From Streptomyces graminofaciens (lineage in GTDB: Bacteria; Actinomycetota; Actinomycetes; Streptomycetales; Streptomycetaceae), in assembly GCF_030294945.1 (NCBI RefSeq), contig NZ_AP018448.1, forward strand, positions 11,318,501-11,382,500: 64,000 nt of DNA, read 5' to 3'. The notes under the pieces are model-generated. The model was not told the DNA's origin, did not search any database, and saw only the letters and a program-made list of their open reading frames with translations. Shown here piece after piece: positions 17,390 to 25,229 of the stretch. Position numbers and translations under genes: made by a program. Position 1 is the stretch's first letter. Each line of letters begins with the position of its first letter.

Positions 17390-18304
17390 ATGTCAGGTCC
17401 GCTGGAGGGCAAGGTCGCGCTGGTGGCCGGGGCGACGCGCGGGGCGGGGCGCGGGATCGCCGTCGAGCTGGGGGTCGCCGGGGCCACGGTGTACGTCACC
17501 GGGCGCAGCACGCGCGAGCGACGCTCGGAGTACGACCGGCCGGAGACCCTTGAGGACACCGCAGACCTGGTCACGGCGGCGGGCGGCCACGGCATCGCCG
17601 TACCCACCGACCATCTCGACCCGGCGCGGGTCCGGGCGCTCGTGGACCGTATCGCCGAGGAGCAGGGCCGGCTCGACGTCCTGGTCAACGACATCTGGGG
17701 CGGCGAGAAGCTCTTCGCATGGGACGCGCCGGTCTGGGAGCACGACCTCGACGACGGCCTGCGGCTGCTGCGGCTGGCCGTCGAGACCCACGCGATCACC
17801 AGCCACCACGCGCTGCCCCTGCTGCTGCGCCGTCCCGGCGGCCTGGTCGTCGAGATGACCGACGGCACCGCCGACTACAACCGTGCCACCTACCGCAACT
17901 CCTTCTTCTACGACCTCGCCAAGTCGTCCGTCCTGCGCATGGCCTTCTCCCTCGGCCACGAACTGGGCCCGCGCGGTGCCACCGCCGTCGCGCTCACCCC
18001 CGGCTGGATGCGCTCGGAGATCATGCTCGACGCCTTCGGCGTCACCGAGGCCAACTGGCGGGACGCCCTGGAAAGCGTCCCGCACTTCGCCATCTCCGAG
18101 ACCCCGCGCTATGTCGGCCGGGCCGTCGCCGCCCTCGCCGCCGACCCCGAAGTGGCCCGCTGGAACGGCGAGTCGCTCTCCAGCGGCGGCCTCGCCCGGG
18201 TCTACGGCTTCACCGACCTCGACGGCAGCCGCCCCGACGCCTGGCGCTACATCGTCGAGGTCCAGGACACGGACAAACCGGCCGACACGACGGGATACCG
18301 GTGA
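17390..18304 (+). CDS. SDR-family oxidoreductase
   Basis: This 304-residue short-chain dehydrogenase has the cofactor motif VAGATRGAGRGIA near the N-terminus, with TGRS after strand 2 suggesting NADP(H). The catalytic YxxxK is in FFYDLAKSS. It is longer than the classical 250 residues because of an extended C-terminal part with GESLSSGGLARVYGFTD. The family includes many proteins annotated only as SDR oxidoreductases, and no substrate is evident. AGGAGG sits six bases before the ATG. It is divergent from the PP2C gene. Confidence 0.85.
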   Translation: MSGPLEGKVALVAGATRGAGRGIAVELGVAGATVYVTGRSTRERRSEYDRPETLEDTADLVTAAGGHGIAVPTDHLDPARVRALVDRIAEEQGRLDVLVNDIWGGEKLFAWDAPVWEHDLDDGLRLLRLAVETHAITSHHALPLLLRRPGGLVVEMTDGTADYNRATYRNSFFYDLAKSSVLRMAFSLGHELGPRGATAVALTPGWMRSEIMLDAFGVTEANWRDALESVPHFAISETPRYVGRAVAALAADPEVARWNGESLSSGGLARVYGFTDLDGSRPDAWRYIVEVQDTDKPADTTGYR

Positions 18305-18308
18305 GGGC

Positions 18309-18375
18309 GTCAGACGTGCGTGCGGGGTGACGGGGCCGGACATGGCCGAGTCAGACGTGCGTACGGGGTGACGGG
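18309..18375. repeat. Two 26-bp direct repeats
   Basis: A 26-bp sequence beginning GTCAGACGTGCGTGCGGGG is repeated with one mismatch at 18309-18334 and 18350-18375. The second copy includes the stop codon of the minus-strand gene at 18351. This is a small duplication between convergent genes; no stem-loop terminator is evident. Confidence 0.6.
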
Positions 18376-18896
18376 AGGGCCCAGCGTGCCGCGTGGCCGG
18401 GCGGGAGTGCGAGATCGGTGCGTACGGCCGCGTAGTACTGCTCGCGCGCGGCACGCTGGCGGTCGAGGAGTGCCTGCCAGGCCCGCGGGTCGCGGGTCCC
18501 CGCGTCCAGGAACCGTTCCATCTCGATGACCAGTACCACCCAGGCACGCGCCTTCTCCACCACCTCGGTCGTGCCCAGCATCAGCAGTGCCTCACCCGCC
18601 GGGTCACGGGCCACGGCCGCCTCCGCCAGCAGCGGGGCGGCCTCGTCCGGGGACAGCGGGTGCGGGTGCGGGTCGTTCCCGAAGTGGGAGGCGACCCGGT
18701 AGGTCAGGGTGATCGTCTGCTTCAGGGCGCGCGCGTACTCCGCGTACACCGTGAGCCGTCGTTCCTCCCACCGGGCGTCCTGCTCACGACGGAACCTGAC
18801 CTGCTCGCCCCGCATGACGACCAGATACGAGCCGAGCGCGCCGATGACCACGCCGATCAGCGCCGGGAGCTGCTGGATGAAGGCTGACATGGGCAC
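18351..18896 (-). CDS. Hypothetical membrane-anchored protein
   Basis: This 181-residue protein of unknown function has one N-terminal membrane helix (FIQQLPALIGVVIGALGSYLVVM) followed by a charged, helical cytoplasmic part rich in Arg and Glu (RRLTVYAEYARALKQTITLTYRVAS). Proteins with this layout are common in actinobacteria and have no assigned role. The start is a GTG two codons before an internal ATG. No ribosome binding site is visible and a TACGTT box lies just upstream, so the message may be leaderless. Confidence 0.65.
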   Translation of the reverse strand: MPMSAFIQQLPALIGVVIGALGSYLVVMRGEQVRFRREQDARWEERRLTVYAEYARALKQTITLTYRVASHFGNDPHPHPLSPDEAAPLLAEAAVARDPAGEALLMLGTTEVVEKARAWVVLVIEMERFLDAGTRDPRAWQALLDRQRAAREQYYAAVRTDLALPPGHAARWALPSPRTHV

Positions 18897-18961
18897 ATAA
18901 CGTAGCCGTACGAAGATCGCGTGGCACCTGTCCCCTTGATCGCGGGCGCACTACGTTCTGC

Positions 18962-19837
18962 ATACGCCTGCCCGCCCGTCTCACCGAGCGCACCACCCCC
19001 TGGTCACAGGACCGGGGCGGTGCCGGGGACGCCGACCTCGACCTCGACCTCACCCTCGCGGTGACGGCGGCACCGCACGCCGCCTACCTCGCGGCACTCG
19101 ACCGGGCGGCCGGCCGCAGCGCCGCCCTGCTCGTCGACTCGGGTGTGGCGAGCGCGGGCCTGCCCCGGCTGCGCGAACTGCTCGCCGAGCGCTACACCCG
19201 CGCGGGCCTCGCCACCCGGCCCGAGCAGATCCTCGTCACCTCCGGCGCCCAGTCCGCACTCACTCTCCTCACCGACCAGCTGCACACCGACCGCGGGGCA
19301 CCGGTCCTGATCGAGAGCCCCACCTACCCGGGCGCCCTGTCCGTCCTGCGCCACCGCCGGGCCCGTCTGCTGCCGGTCCAGATCCTCTGGAGCGGCCTGC
19401 GCGTCGGCTGGATCAGGGCCACCGCGGAGGTGGTACGGGCCCTGCGGCGTAACCCACTCCAGGCGCAGCTCTCACCGCTGCCCCTGGAACAGCTCATCGC
19501 CGCCGAGCTGTTGGGGGAGGGCCTGGACGAGATCCTCGTCGACCGCCGGACACGTCTGCGCGCACAACGCGACCACCTGGCCTCCCTGCTCGCCGACAGC
19601 GGTTGGACGTACACCGTGCCGGAGGGCGGCTTGTCGCTGTGGATCCGCCTGGACGACCCTACGACGGCCGCGGAACTGGAAAGGAGGGCGGCAGCGCAGG
19701 GATTGGTGGTGACGCCGGGACCCCTGTTCGCGTCGGACCGCACCACGCTGAGCCGGCACTTGAGGCTCCCGTTCACGGCGACGCAAGAGACGCTGACCAG
19801 AGCAGTGGATATTCTGCGGCGCCTTGAACCCCGGTGA
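18962..19837 (+). pseudogene. Broken MocR-type (GntR-aminotransferase) regulator
   Basis: Reading from about 18962, the frame gives the linker RLPARLTERTTPWSQDRGG and then an aminotransferase-like domain (GLPRLRELLAERYTRAGL, PEQILVTSGAQSALTLL). MocR proteins have an N-terminal winged helix followed by a PLP-binding domain. Here the winged helix is missing. The text also jumps from HRRARLLPV straight to ILWSGLRVGWIRA, where about 80-90 residues with the PLP lysine (normally just before ILW.GLRVGW) should be. The deletion kept the frame. The product cannot bind DNA or PLP normally. A GTG at 19061 could still start a 258-residue remnant. Confidence 0.75.
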
Positions 19838-19848
19838 ACCGGCGCCCC

Positions 19849-20643
19849 TCAAGGGGTGCGGGGTTGACCCATCGCCCCCACGATCCCGTCCCACAACCGA
19901 GACCTCGCCTCCAGCGCGACCACCGCCGTCTCCACCGCCTCCTCCCACCGCCGTTCCTCATCCCCGCACAGATCCGCCACCATCTGCATGGCCATCGGTG
20001 TGTGCTCCTCCCCGTCCACCTCGATGTGGCGCGCGAGATAGTCGCAGAACAACGGGAACCGCTCCGTCCCCTCCTTCTTGATCACCTGATCGAACATGTC
20101 GGGGATCAGATCCTCACGGGAGAACGCGAACGCGGCGGCCCGGCAGTGCAACGGCCGCTCCGCGATGATCCCGAAGGTCGTACGGACGAACTCGGCGGCG
20201 GGCTGCGGCACTTGGGCGACCCGAAGCGCCGCAGACACGTCGTGCCCCTCCCCGATCAGCCCGAGGAACGTGTCGAGCCGCCCGGTGTCCGCGCCGGCCT
20301 CGCCCATGCCGGCCCGGTACAGCTCGAAGTGACTGGTGAAGCCGCCGTTCAACTCGTCGCTCTCCTCGACCAGCACGATGTCGTTGACGAGCCGTCGGCC
20401 GACCGCGGATCCGCGCGGCACCCACGGCACGTCGACACACGTCAGATCGCGCTGAAGGGACTTGAGGAGCGACATGAAGTCCCACACCGCGAAAACGTGG
20501 TGCTCCATGAATACCGCCATGTCCGCGCGGTCGTCGATCCGCTCGTAGATCGGATGCGCGGTGACTTCCTTCCGCACGGGCTCGATCGCGGCCCGCGCCC
20601 GGTCGATTCCCTCGTGCCGCATGTCCCAGTCGTACCTGGACAT
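19849..20643 (-). CDS. DUF3050 protein, heme-oxygenase-like fold (possible diiron oxidase)
   Basis: This 264-residue protein matches DUF3050, an all-helical family that I place with the heme-oxygenase-like proteins. Several members of that fold are non-heme diiron oxidases or oxygenases. Possible metal ligands are Glu47 and His48/His49 ([12 protein letters not shown]), Glu107 (SHFELY), and His206, Asp210 and His214 ([13 protein letters not shown]), which is the spacing expected for such enzymes. AAGGAGG precedes the ATG. It is divergent from the aminobenzoate operon across an AT-rich gap, so it may be the tailoring oxidase of that pathway. Function is inferred, and a structural role cannot be excluded. 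Confidence 0.7.
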   Translation of the reverse strand: MSRYDWDMRHEGIDRARAAIEPVRKEVTAHPIYERIDDRADMAVFMEHHVFAVWDFMSLLKSLQRDLTCVDVPWVPRGSAVGRRLVNDIVLVEESDELNGGFTSHFELYRAGMGEAGADTGRLDTFLGLIGEGHDVSAALRVAQVPQPAAEFVRTTFGIIAERPLHCRAAAFAFSREDLIPDMFDQVIKKEGTERFPLFCDYLARHIEVDGEEHTPMAMQMVADLCGDEERRWEEAVETAVVALEARSRLWDGIVGAMGQPRTP

Positions 20644-20864
20644 AGCCCTCCTTCGCTTTCTCGGCGGAGCCCTTGTCGGGATGGTGCGCCTTTACCTGTT
20701 CGCCGGACAAGCGACTTCCGAGGATTAGTGAAAATTACCTATTCGCCATGCCTCACAGAAGACGCCAAGCTGGCTGAAAGGTAGTCATATTTGAACGATC
20801 TGGACACTTGAAAAAGTTCGTTGAAGATTTGAACGGGGCGGCACTTCTTCGCGTATTCGTCGGC
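20644..20864. promoter_or_regulatory. AT-rich divergent promoter region of the aminobenzoate cluster
   Basis: This 221-bp gap between the DUF3050 gene and the ABM gene is far lower in GC than its surroundings (stretches such as GATTAGTGAAAATTACC and AGTCATATTTGAACG). Both outward promoters should lie here. TTGAAC occurs at 20791 and again at 20834. I found no clear palindrome and no regulator gene inside the cluster. Confidence 0.5.
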
Positions 20865-21452
20865 GTGAGCAGGAATCCCGTTACCGTCACCATCGCGTAC
20901 CACGTGGTGCCGGGGCGCGAGGCCGACTTCCACTCGTGGGGGTGGGCCGTGCTGCGCGCGAGTGCGCAGCAACCGGGTTTTCTGGGGGGTGGCGTGCTCG
21001 TCGACGGAGAGGCGGAGTGGCATGTTGTCTACCGTTTCGACGGCGACGATACGGCTCGGGCCTGGGAGAACTCCCTTGTCTGGGCACAGTGGGCGGCCCG
21101 CGCCGAAGGGCTGGCCCGGGAGACCGGGCGGCGCAGCATCGCGGGTTCCAAGGCCTGGTTCGACCTCCAGACCTCCCGGGCCCCCGCGCCCGCGCCACCA
21201 GGCCCGCCCCCCAAATGGAAACTGTGGTTGGTGAATATGAGCGCGGTCTTCCCACCCGTGCTGTTATTCAATCTCCTGATACTTCCTTACCTCAGCGAGC
21301 TCAATCCACTTTTCCGTACGCTGTTGCTTTGTCTGGCCGTTACGGCCATCGTCACCTGGATCCTCATGCCGAGGCTCCAGCGATTCCTCAAGAAATGGCT
21401 GTATCCGCCGCTTCAGGCGCTCCGTGGCCGGCACAAACGACGGACCGCCTAG
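20865..21452 (+). CDS. Antibiotic-biosynthesis-monooxygenase (ABM) domain protein with two membrane helices
   Basis: This 195-residue protein has an N-terminal ABM-type dimeric alpha-beta barrel (VTVTIAYHVVPGREADFHSW, then GFLGGGVLVDGEAEWHVVYRF). A Pro-rich linker leads to two C-terminal membrane helices (VFPPVLLFNLLILPYL and LLLCLAVTAIVTWILM) and a basic tail. ABM proteins include cofactor-free quinone-forming monooxygenases, but many have other roles. The start is uncertain: the GTG at 20865 fits the domain, and TTG codons further upstream are possible. Codon 134 is TTA (21264-21266), predicting dependence on the bldA tRNA. Confidence 0.7.
   Translation: MSRNPVTVTIAYHVVPGREADFHSWGWAVLRASAQQPGFLGGGVLVDGEAEWHVVYRFDGDDTARAWENSLVWAQWAARAEGLARETGRRSIAGSKAWFDLQTSRAPAPAPPGPPPKWKLWLVNMSAVFPPVLLFNLLILPYLSELNPLFRTLLLCLAVTAIVTWILMPRLQRFLKKWLYPPLQALRGRHKRRTA
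21264..21266 (+). other. TTA (bldA) codon in the ABM gene
   Basis: In-frame Leu codon TTA within VLLFNLL. In Streptomyces this codon is read by the developmentally controlled bldA tRNA. Confidence 0.8.
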
Positions 21453-21483
21453 GTCCGAGAACGATCAGAGGGAGGTGGGCGGG

Positions 21484-23601
21484 TTGAAGACCTTGCTCAT
21501 CGACAATTATGACTCGTACACCTACAACCTGTTCCAGCTGATCGCCGAGGTCAACGGCGAGGAACCGGTTGTGGTGCTCAATGACGCCGCCGTGGATGAC
21601 ATTCCGGATCTGCGGGAATTCGACAATGTGGTGGTGTCGCCGGGTCCCGGCCACCCCGCCGAACCCCGCGACTTCGGCATCGCCGCGCGCCTGATCGCGG
21701 AGGCCACGATCCCCGTCCTGGGCGTCTGCCTCGGCCATCAGGGCATCGCGGCGGGAGAGCGGGCCGACGTCGAGCCGGCGCCATGGCCCCGCCACGGGCA
21801 CATCTCGACCGTCCGGCACGACGGCCGCGACCTGTTCCGGGGGCTGCCGCAGAACTTCAGCGTGGTCCGCTACCACTCGCTGTCCGTGCGCGAGCCGCTG
21901 CCGCCGACCCTGGAGGCGACCGCCTGGGCCGAGGACGGCGTCCTGATGGGGCTGCGCCACCGCACCCGGCCGCTGTGGGGCGTGCAGTTCCACCCCGAGT
22001 CGATCCTCACCGACCACGGCCACCGGCTGCTGGTCAACTTCCGCAACCTCACGGCGGAACGGGCCGGCAGCCCCCGTACGAAGAACACGGCCGTCACCCC
22101 GCTCGGCGCCGGGATCCCCCGCCCGCGCCGGGCCCCCGGCCCCATGTACAAGCTGCACACCCGCCGAATCGCCTCCGCCGTCGACACCGAGGCAGCCTTC
22201 ACCCGGATGTGTGCCGACGCGCCGCGCGCGTTCTGGCTGGACAGCTCGCGGGTCGAGGAGGGCCTGTCGCGGTTCTCGTTCTTCGGCGACGGCACCGGCC
22301 CGCTCGCCGAGTTCGTCCGCTACGACGTCGCCACCGGCCTCTGCGAGATCGAGCGGGCCGGGCGGCCCACCCGCAAGGTCAAGGCGAGCGTCTTCGACTA
22401 TCTGAAGCGGCAGCTGGCGAGCCGCCGGGTGGACGCGAGCGGCCTGCCCTTCGACTTCACCGGCGGCTACGTCGGCTACTTCGGGTACGAGCTGAAGGCG
22501 GACTGCGGTTCCCCGAACCAGCACGAGGCCGACACCCCGGACGCCTGCTGGCTCTTCGCCGACCGGCTGATCGCGGTGGACCACGAGGAGGGCGACACCT
22601 ACGCCGTCTGCCTCGCCGAGGACACCCCGCAGGCCGCCCGGGAGGCCGGCGACTGGCTCGACGCCGCGATCGCCCAGCTCACCTTCGTGTCCACGGAAAC
22701 CCCGGCCGCGGCCCCGTCGGGCACGCCGTACCCGCGCGCCGCCGAGCCCTGGCTCGTCCGCGACCGCGCCACCTACCTCGCCGACATCGAGGCCTGCAAG
22801 ACGGAGCTCAACGCGGGCACCAGCTACGAGGTCTGTCTCACCAACGCGGTCCGTTTACCCGCCCCGTACGACCCCTACGACTTCTACCGGGTGCTGCGCC
22901 GCACCAACCCGGCCCCGTACGCGGCCTTCCTCCGCTTCGGTGACCTCGACGTGGCGGGCTCGTCGCCCGAACGGTTCCTGCGGATCACCCCGGACGGCAT
23001 CGCCGAGGCCAAGCCCATCAAGGGCACCGCGCCGCGCGGCGGCACCCCGGAGGAGGACGACCGGCTGCGCGACGAGCTGGCCGCGGACGCCAAGACCCGC
23101 GCCGAGAACCTGATGATCGTCGACCTGCTCCGCAACGACCTGGGCCGAGTCTCGAAGACCGGGTCCGTCCGGGTCTCCCGCCTCATGGCGACGGAGTCGT
23201 ACGCCACCGTGCACCAGCTGGTGTCGACGGTCGAGGGCAGGCTCCGCGAGGGCACCGACGCGGTGGACTGCGTACGCGCCTGCTTCCCCGGCGGATCGAT
23301 GACCGGGGCGCCCAAGCTCCGCACGATGGAGATCATCGACGAGCTGGAGACCGAGGCCCGGGGCGTGTACTCCGGGGCGCTCGGCTACCTCGGCTGCGGC
23401 GGCGGCGCCGACCTCAACATCGTCATCCGTACGGCCGTGTTCCAGGCGGGCCGGATGCACCTCGGCGCGGGCGGCGCCATCGTCCTCGACTCGGACCCCG
23501 CCGCCGAGTACGACGAGATGCTCCTGAAGACCGCGGCCCTCATGCGCGCCCACCGCGACCACGCCTCCGCCCCGTCCGTCACGGAGGAGCCGACACGATG
23601 A
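21484..23601 (+). CDS. pabAB: Aminodeoxychorismate synthase, fused PabA-PabB
   Basis: This 705-residue bifunctional enzyme makes 4-amino-4-deoxychorismate from chorismate and glutamine, the first step to 4-aminobenzoate. Residues 1-190 are the glutamine amidotransferase (TLLIDNYDSYTYNL; Cys82 in GVCLGHQG; His170 and Glu172 in FHPES). The rest is the chorismate-binding half (AGSSPERFL, PIKGTAPRG, FPGGSMTGAPKLRTMEIID). Anthranilate synthase is the alternative, but a PabC-type lyase in the same operon favours aminodeoxychorismate. The TTG at 21484 is preceded by GGGAGG; the frame extends upstream to 21424. Codon 458 is TTA. Its stop overlaps the next start (ATGA). Confidence 0.9.
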   Translation: MKTLLIDNYDSYTYNLFQLIAEVNGEEPVVVLNDAAVDDIPDLREFDNVVVSPGPGHPAEPRDFGIAARLIAEATIPVLGVCLGHQGIAAGERADVEPAPWPRHGHISTVRHDGRDLFRGLPQNFSVVRYHSLSVREPLPPTLEATAWAEDGVLMGLRHRTRPLWGVQFHPESILTDHGHRLLVNFRNLTAERAGSPRTKNTAVTPLGAGIPRPRRAPGPMYKLHTRRIASAVDTEAAFTRMCADAPRAFWLDSSRVEEGLSRFSFFGDGTGPLAEFVRYDVATGLCEIERAGRPTRKVKASVFDYLKRQLASRRVDASGLPFDFTGGYVGYFGYELKADCGSPNQHEADTPDACWLFADRLIAVDHEEGDTYAVCLAEDTPQAAREAGDWLDAAIAQLTFVSTETPAAAPSGTPYPRAAEPWLVRDRATYLADIEACKTELNAGTSYEVCLTNAVRLPAPYDPYDFYRVLRRTNPAPYAAFLRFGDLDVAGSSPERFLRITPDGIAEAKPIKGTAPRGGTPEEDDRLRDELAADAKTRAENLMIVDLLRNDLGRVSKTGSVRVSRLMATESYATVHQLVSTVEGRLREGTDAVDCVRACFPGGSMTGAPKLRTMEIIDELETEARGVYSGALGYLGCGGGADLNIVIRTAVFQAGRMHLGAGGAIVLDSDPAAEYDEMLLKTAALMRAHRDHASAPSVTEEPTR
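22855..22857 (+). other. TTA (bldA) codon in pabAB
   Basis: In-frame Leu codon TTA within AVRLPAPYDP, residue 458 of the fused synthase. Confidence 0.85.
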
Positions 23602-25226
23602 CCACGACACCGCAACGCACGCTGCTCCCGGCCGCCCTGATCGGCGTCGGCGGCGAGCCCGGCGACTCCGTCGGCCTCCCGCTCGACGGCGTCGGCCCGG
23701 AAGACCCCGCGGCCGAACCGGCCCTCACCGCCGAAGCCACCGCCCCCGGCAACCTCGCCGCGCACCTCGCCGCCCTCGCCGAGCGGCGCGGATGGAACGA
23801 CCGGCCCGCCTTCCACCAGGGCCACCGCGCCTACTCCCACGGCGAGGTGCACGACCTGGCGGCCCGCGCCGCGACCGTGCTGGCCGACCACGGGGTCCGC
23901 CCCGGCGACCGGGTCGTGCTCGCGCTGCCGGACTCCGTCACATGGGCGGCCGCGTTCCTCGCCATCGCCCGACTGGGCGCCGTCGCGGTGCTGGTCAACC
24001 CCGAACTCACGCCGCCGGAGCACCAGTTCATGGCGGAGGACACCGACGCCACGCTCTGTGTCACCGGCCCCGGCCTCGACGACCACTTCGCCCGCCGCAC
24101 CCGCCTCGGCGCCGACCAGCTCGTCGCCCTCACCCGCACGGCCGCGCCCACGACCGACGCCCACCCGGTCGACGCGCACACCCCGCTCTACATCCAGTAC
24201 ACCTCCGGAACCACCGGCCGCCCCAAGGGAGTCGTGCACGTCCACGGCGACCCGAAGACCTACCACGACCTCATCGGCCGACGCCTGCTGCGCATCACCC
24301 CCGACGACGTCACCTTCTCGGTCTCCCGGCTCTACTTCGCCTACGGCTTCGGCAACGCCTTCGTCTTCCCCCTCTTCTCCGGGTCCAGCGCCGTCCTCAC
24401 CGACCGCCGGCCCACCCCGGCCGCCGTGGACGAACTCGTCGCCCGGCACCGCGTCACCCTGCTCTACTCGGTGCCGTCGGCGTACGCGGCCCTGGTGGCC
24501 GACCGGTCAGGCGGACACGAGCACTGCTTCGCCTCCGTACGTGCGGCCGTGTCGGCCGGCGAGGGCATGCCCGGCGTACTCGGCAAACAGGTCACCGAAC
24601 TGCTCAACGCCCCCGTACTGGAGCAGATCGGCTCGACGGAGGCCGGACACGCCTTCTGCGCCAACGGCTTCGACCACAACCACCCCGGTACGGTCGGCCG
24701 TCCCGTCCCCGGCTTCGAGGTCGAGCTGCGCGACCGCGCCGGCACCCCTGTGGAGGACGGCGAGGAAGGCGAACTCTGGGTGCGCGGCCCGACGGTGACC
24801 CCCGGCTACCTCAACCGGCCCGAGGAGACCGAGCACGCCTTGGTCGGCGGCTGGCTCGCCACCCGGGACCGGGCCCGCCGCGAACCGGACGGCACCTTCC
24901 GGCATCTGGGCCGCGCCGACGACATGGAGATGGTCGGCGGTATCACCGTCTCCCCGCTGGAGGTGGAGGCCCTGCTGCGCGGCCACCCGTCGGTCCGGGA
25001 CGTCGCCGTGGTCGCCGTCACCGACGAACGCGGCGCCAACAAACTGCGGGCCTTCGTCATCCCCGTCCCGCCCATCGCGGTGGGCCTGGAAGCCGAACTG
25101 ATCTGCCTGGCCCGCGAGAACCTCGCCGCCTTCAAGGTGCCCCGCAGCGTGAGCTTCGTACCGTCACTGCCGCGCACCGCGACCGGCAAGTTACGGCGTC
25201 ACCTCGTCCGGAAAGGGGCGTGGTGA
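23598..25226 (+). CDS. Benzoate-CoA ligase-family enzyme (probable aminobenzoate-activating)
   Basis: This 542-residue AMP-forming ligase activates a carboxylic acid as acyl-AMP and then normally forms a CoA thioester. Motifs are YTSGTTGRPKGVVHVHGD (P-loop), the benzoate-ligase stretch RLYFAYGFGNAFVFPLFSG, IGSTEAGHAF and the C-terminal catalytic lysine region RTATGKLRRH. The middle region is typical of benzoate- and 4-hydroxybenzoate-CoA ligases, so 4-aminobenzoate or its hydroxylated form is the likely substrate here. It overlaps pabAB by four bases. Codon 532 is TTA, eleven codons before the stop, an odd place for regulation. Confidence 0.85.
   Translation: MTTTPQRTLLPAALIGVGGEPGDSVGLPLDGVGPEDPAAEPALTAEATAPGNLAAHLAALAERRGWNDRPAFHQGHRAYSHGEVHDLAARAATVLADHGVRPGDRVVLALPDSVTWAAAFLAIARLGAVAVLVNPELTPPEHQFMAEDTDATLCVTGPGLDDHFARRTRLGADQLVALTRTAAPTTDAHPVDAHTPLYIQYTSGTTGRPKGVVHVHGDPKTYHDLIGRRLLRITPDDVTFSVSRLYFAYGFGNAFVFPLFSGSSAVLTDRRPTPAAVDELVARHRVTLLYSVPSAYAALVADRSGGHEHCFASVRAAVSAGEGMPGVLGKQVTELLNAPVLEQIGSTEAGHAFCANGFDHNHPGTVGRPVPGFEVELRDRAGTPVEDGEEGELWVRGPTVTPGYLNRPEETEHALVGGWLATRDRARREPDGTFRHLGRADDMEMVGGITVSPLEVEALLRGHPSVRDVAVVAVTDERGANKLRAFVIPVPPIAVGLEAELICLARENLAAFKVPRSVSFVPSLPRTATGKLRRHLVRKGAW
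25191..25193 (+). other. TTA (bldA) codon in the first ligase gene
   Basis: In-frame Leu codon TTA within TGKLRRHL, directly after the catalytic lysine codon. Confidence 0.85.
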
Positions 25227-25229
25227 GCC

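Noticed and set aside
18962..19837. Functional aminotransferase
   Set aside because: The segment with the PLP lysine is missing, so transamination is not possible.
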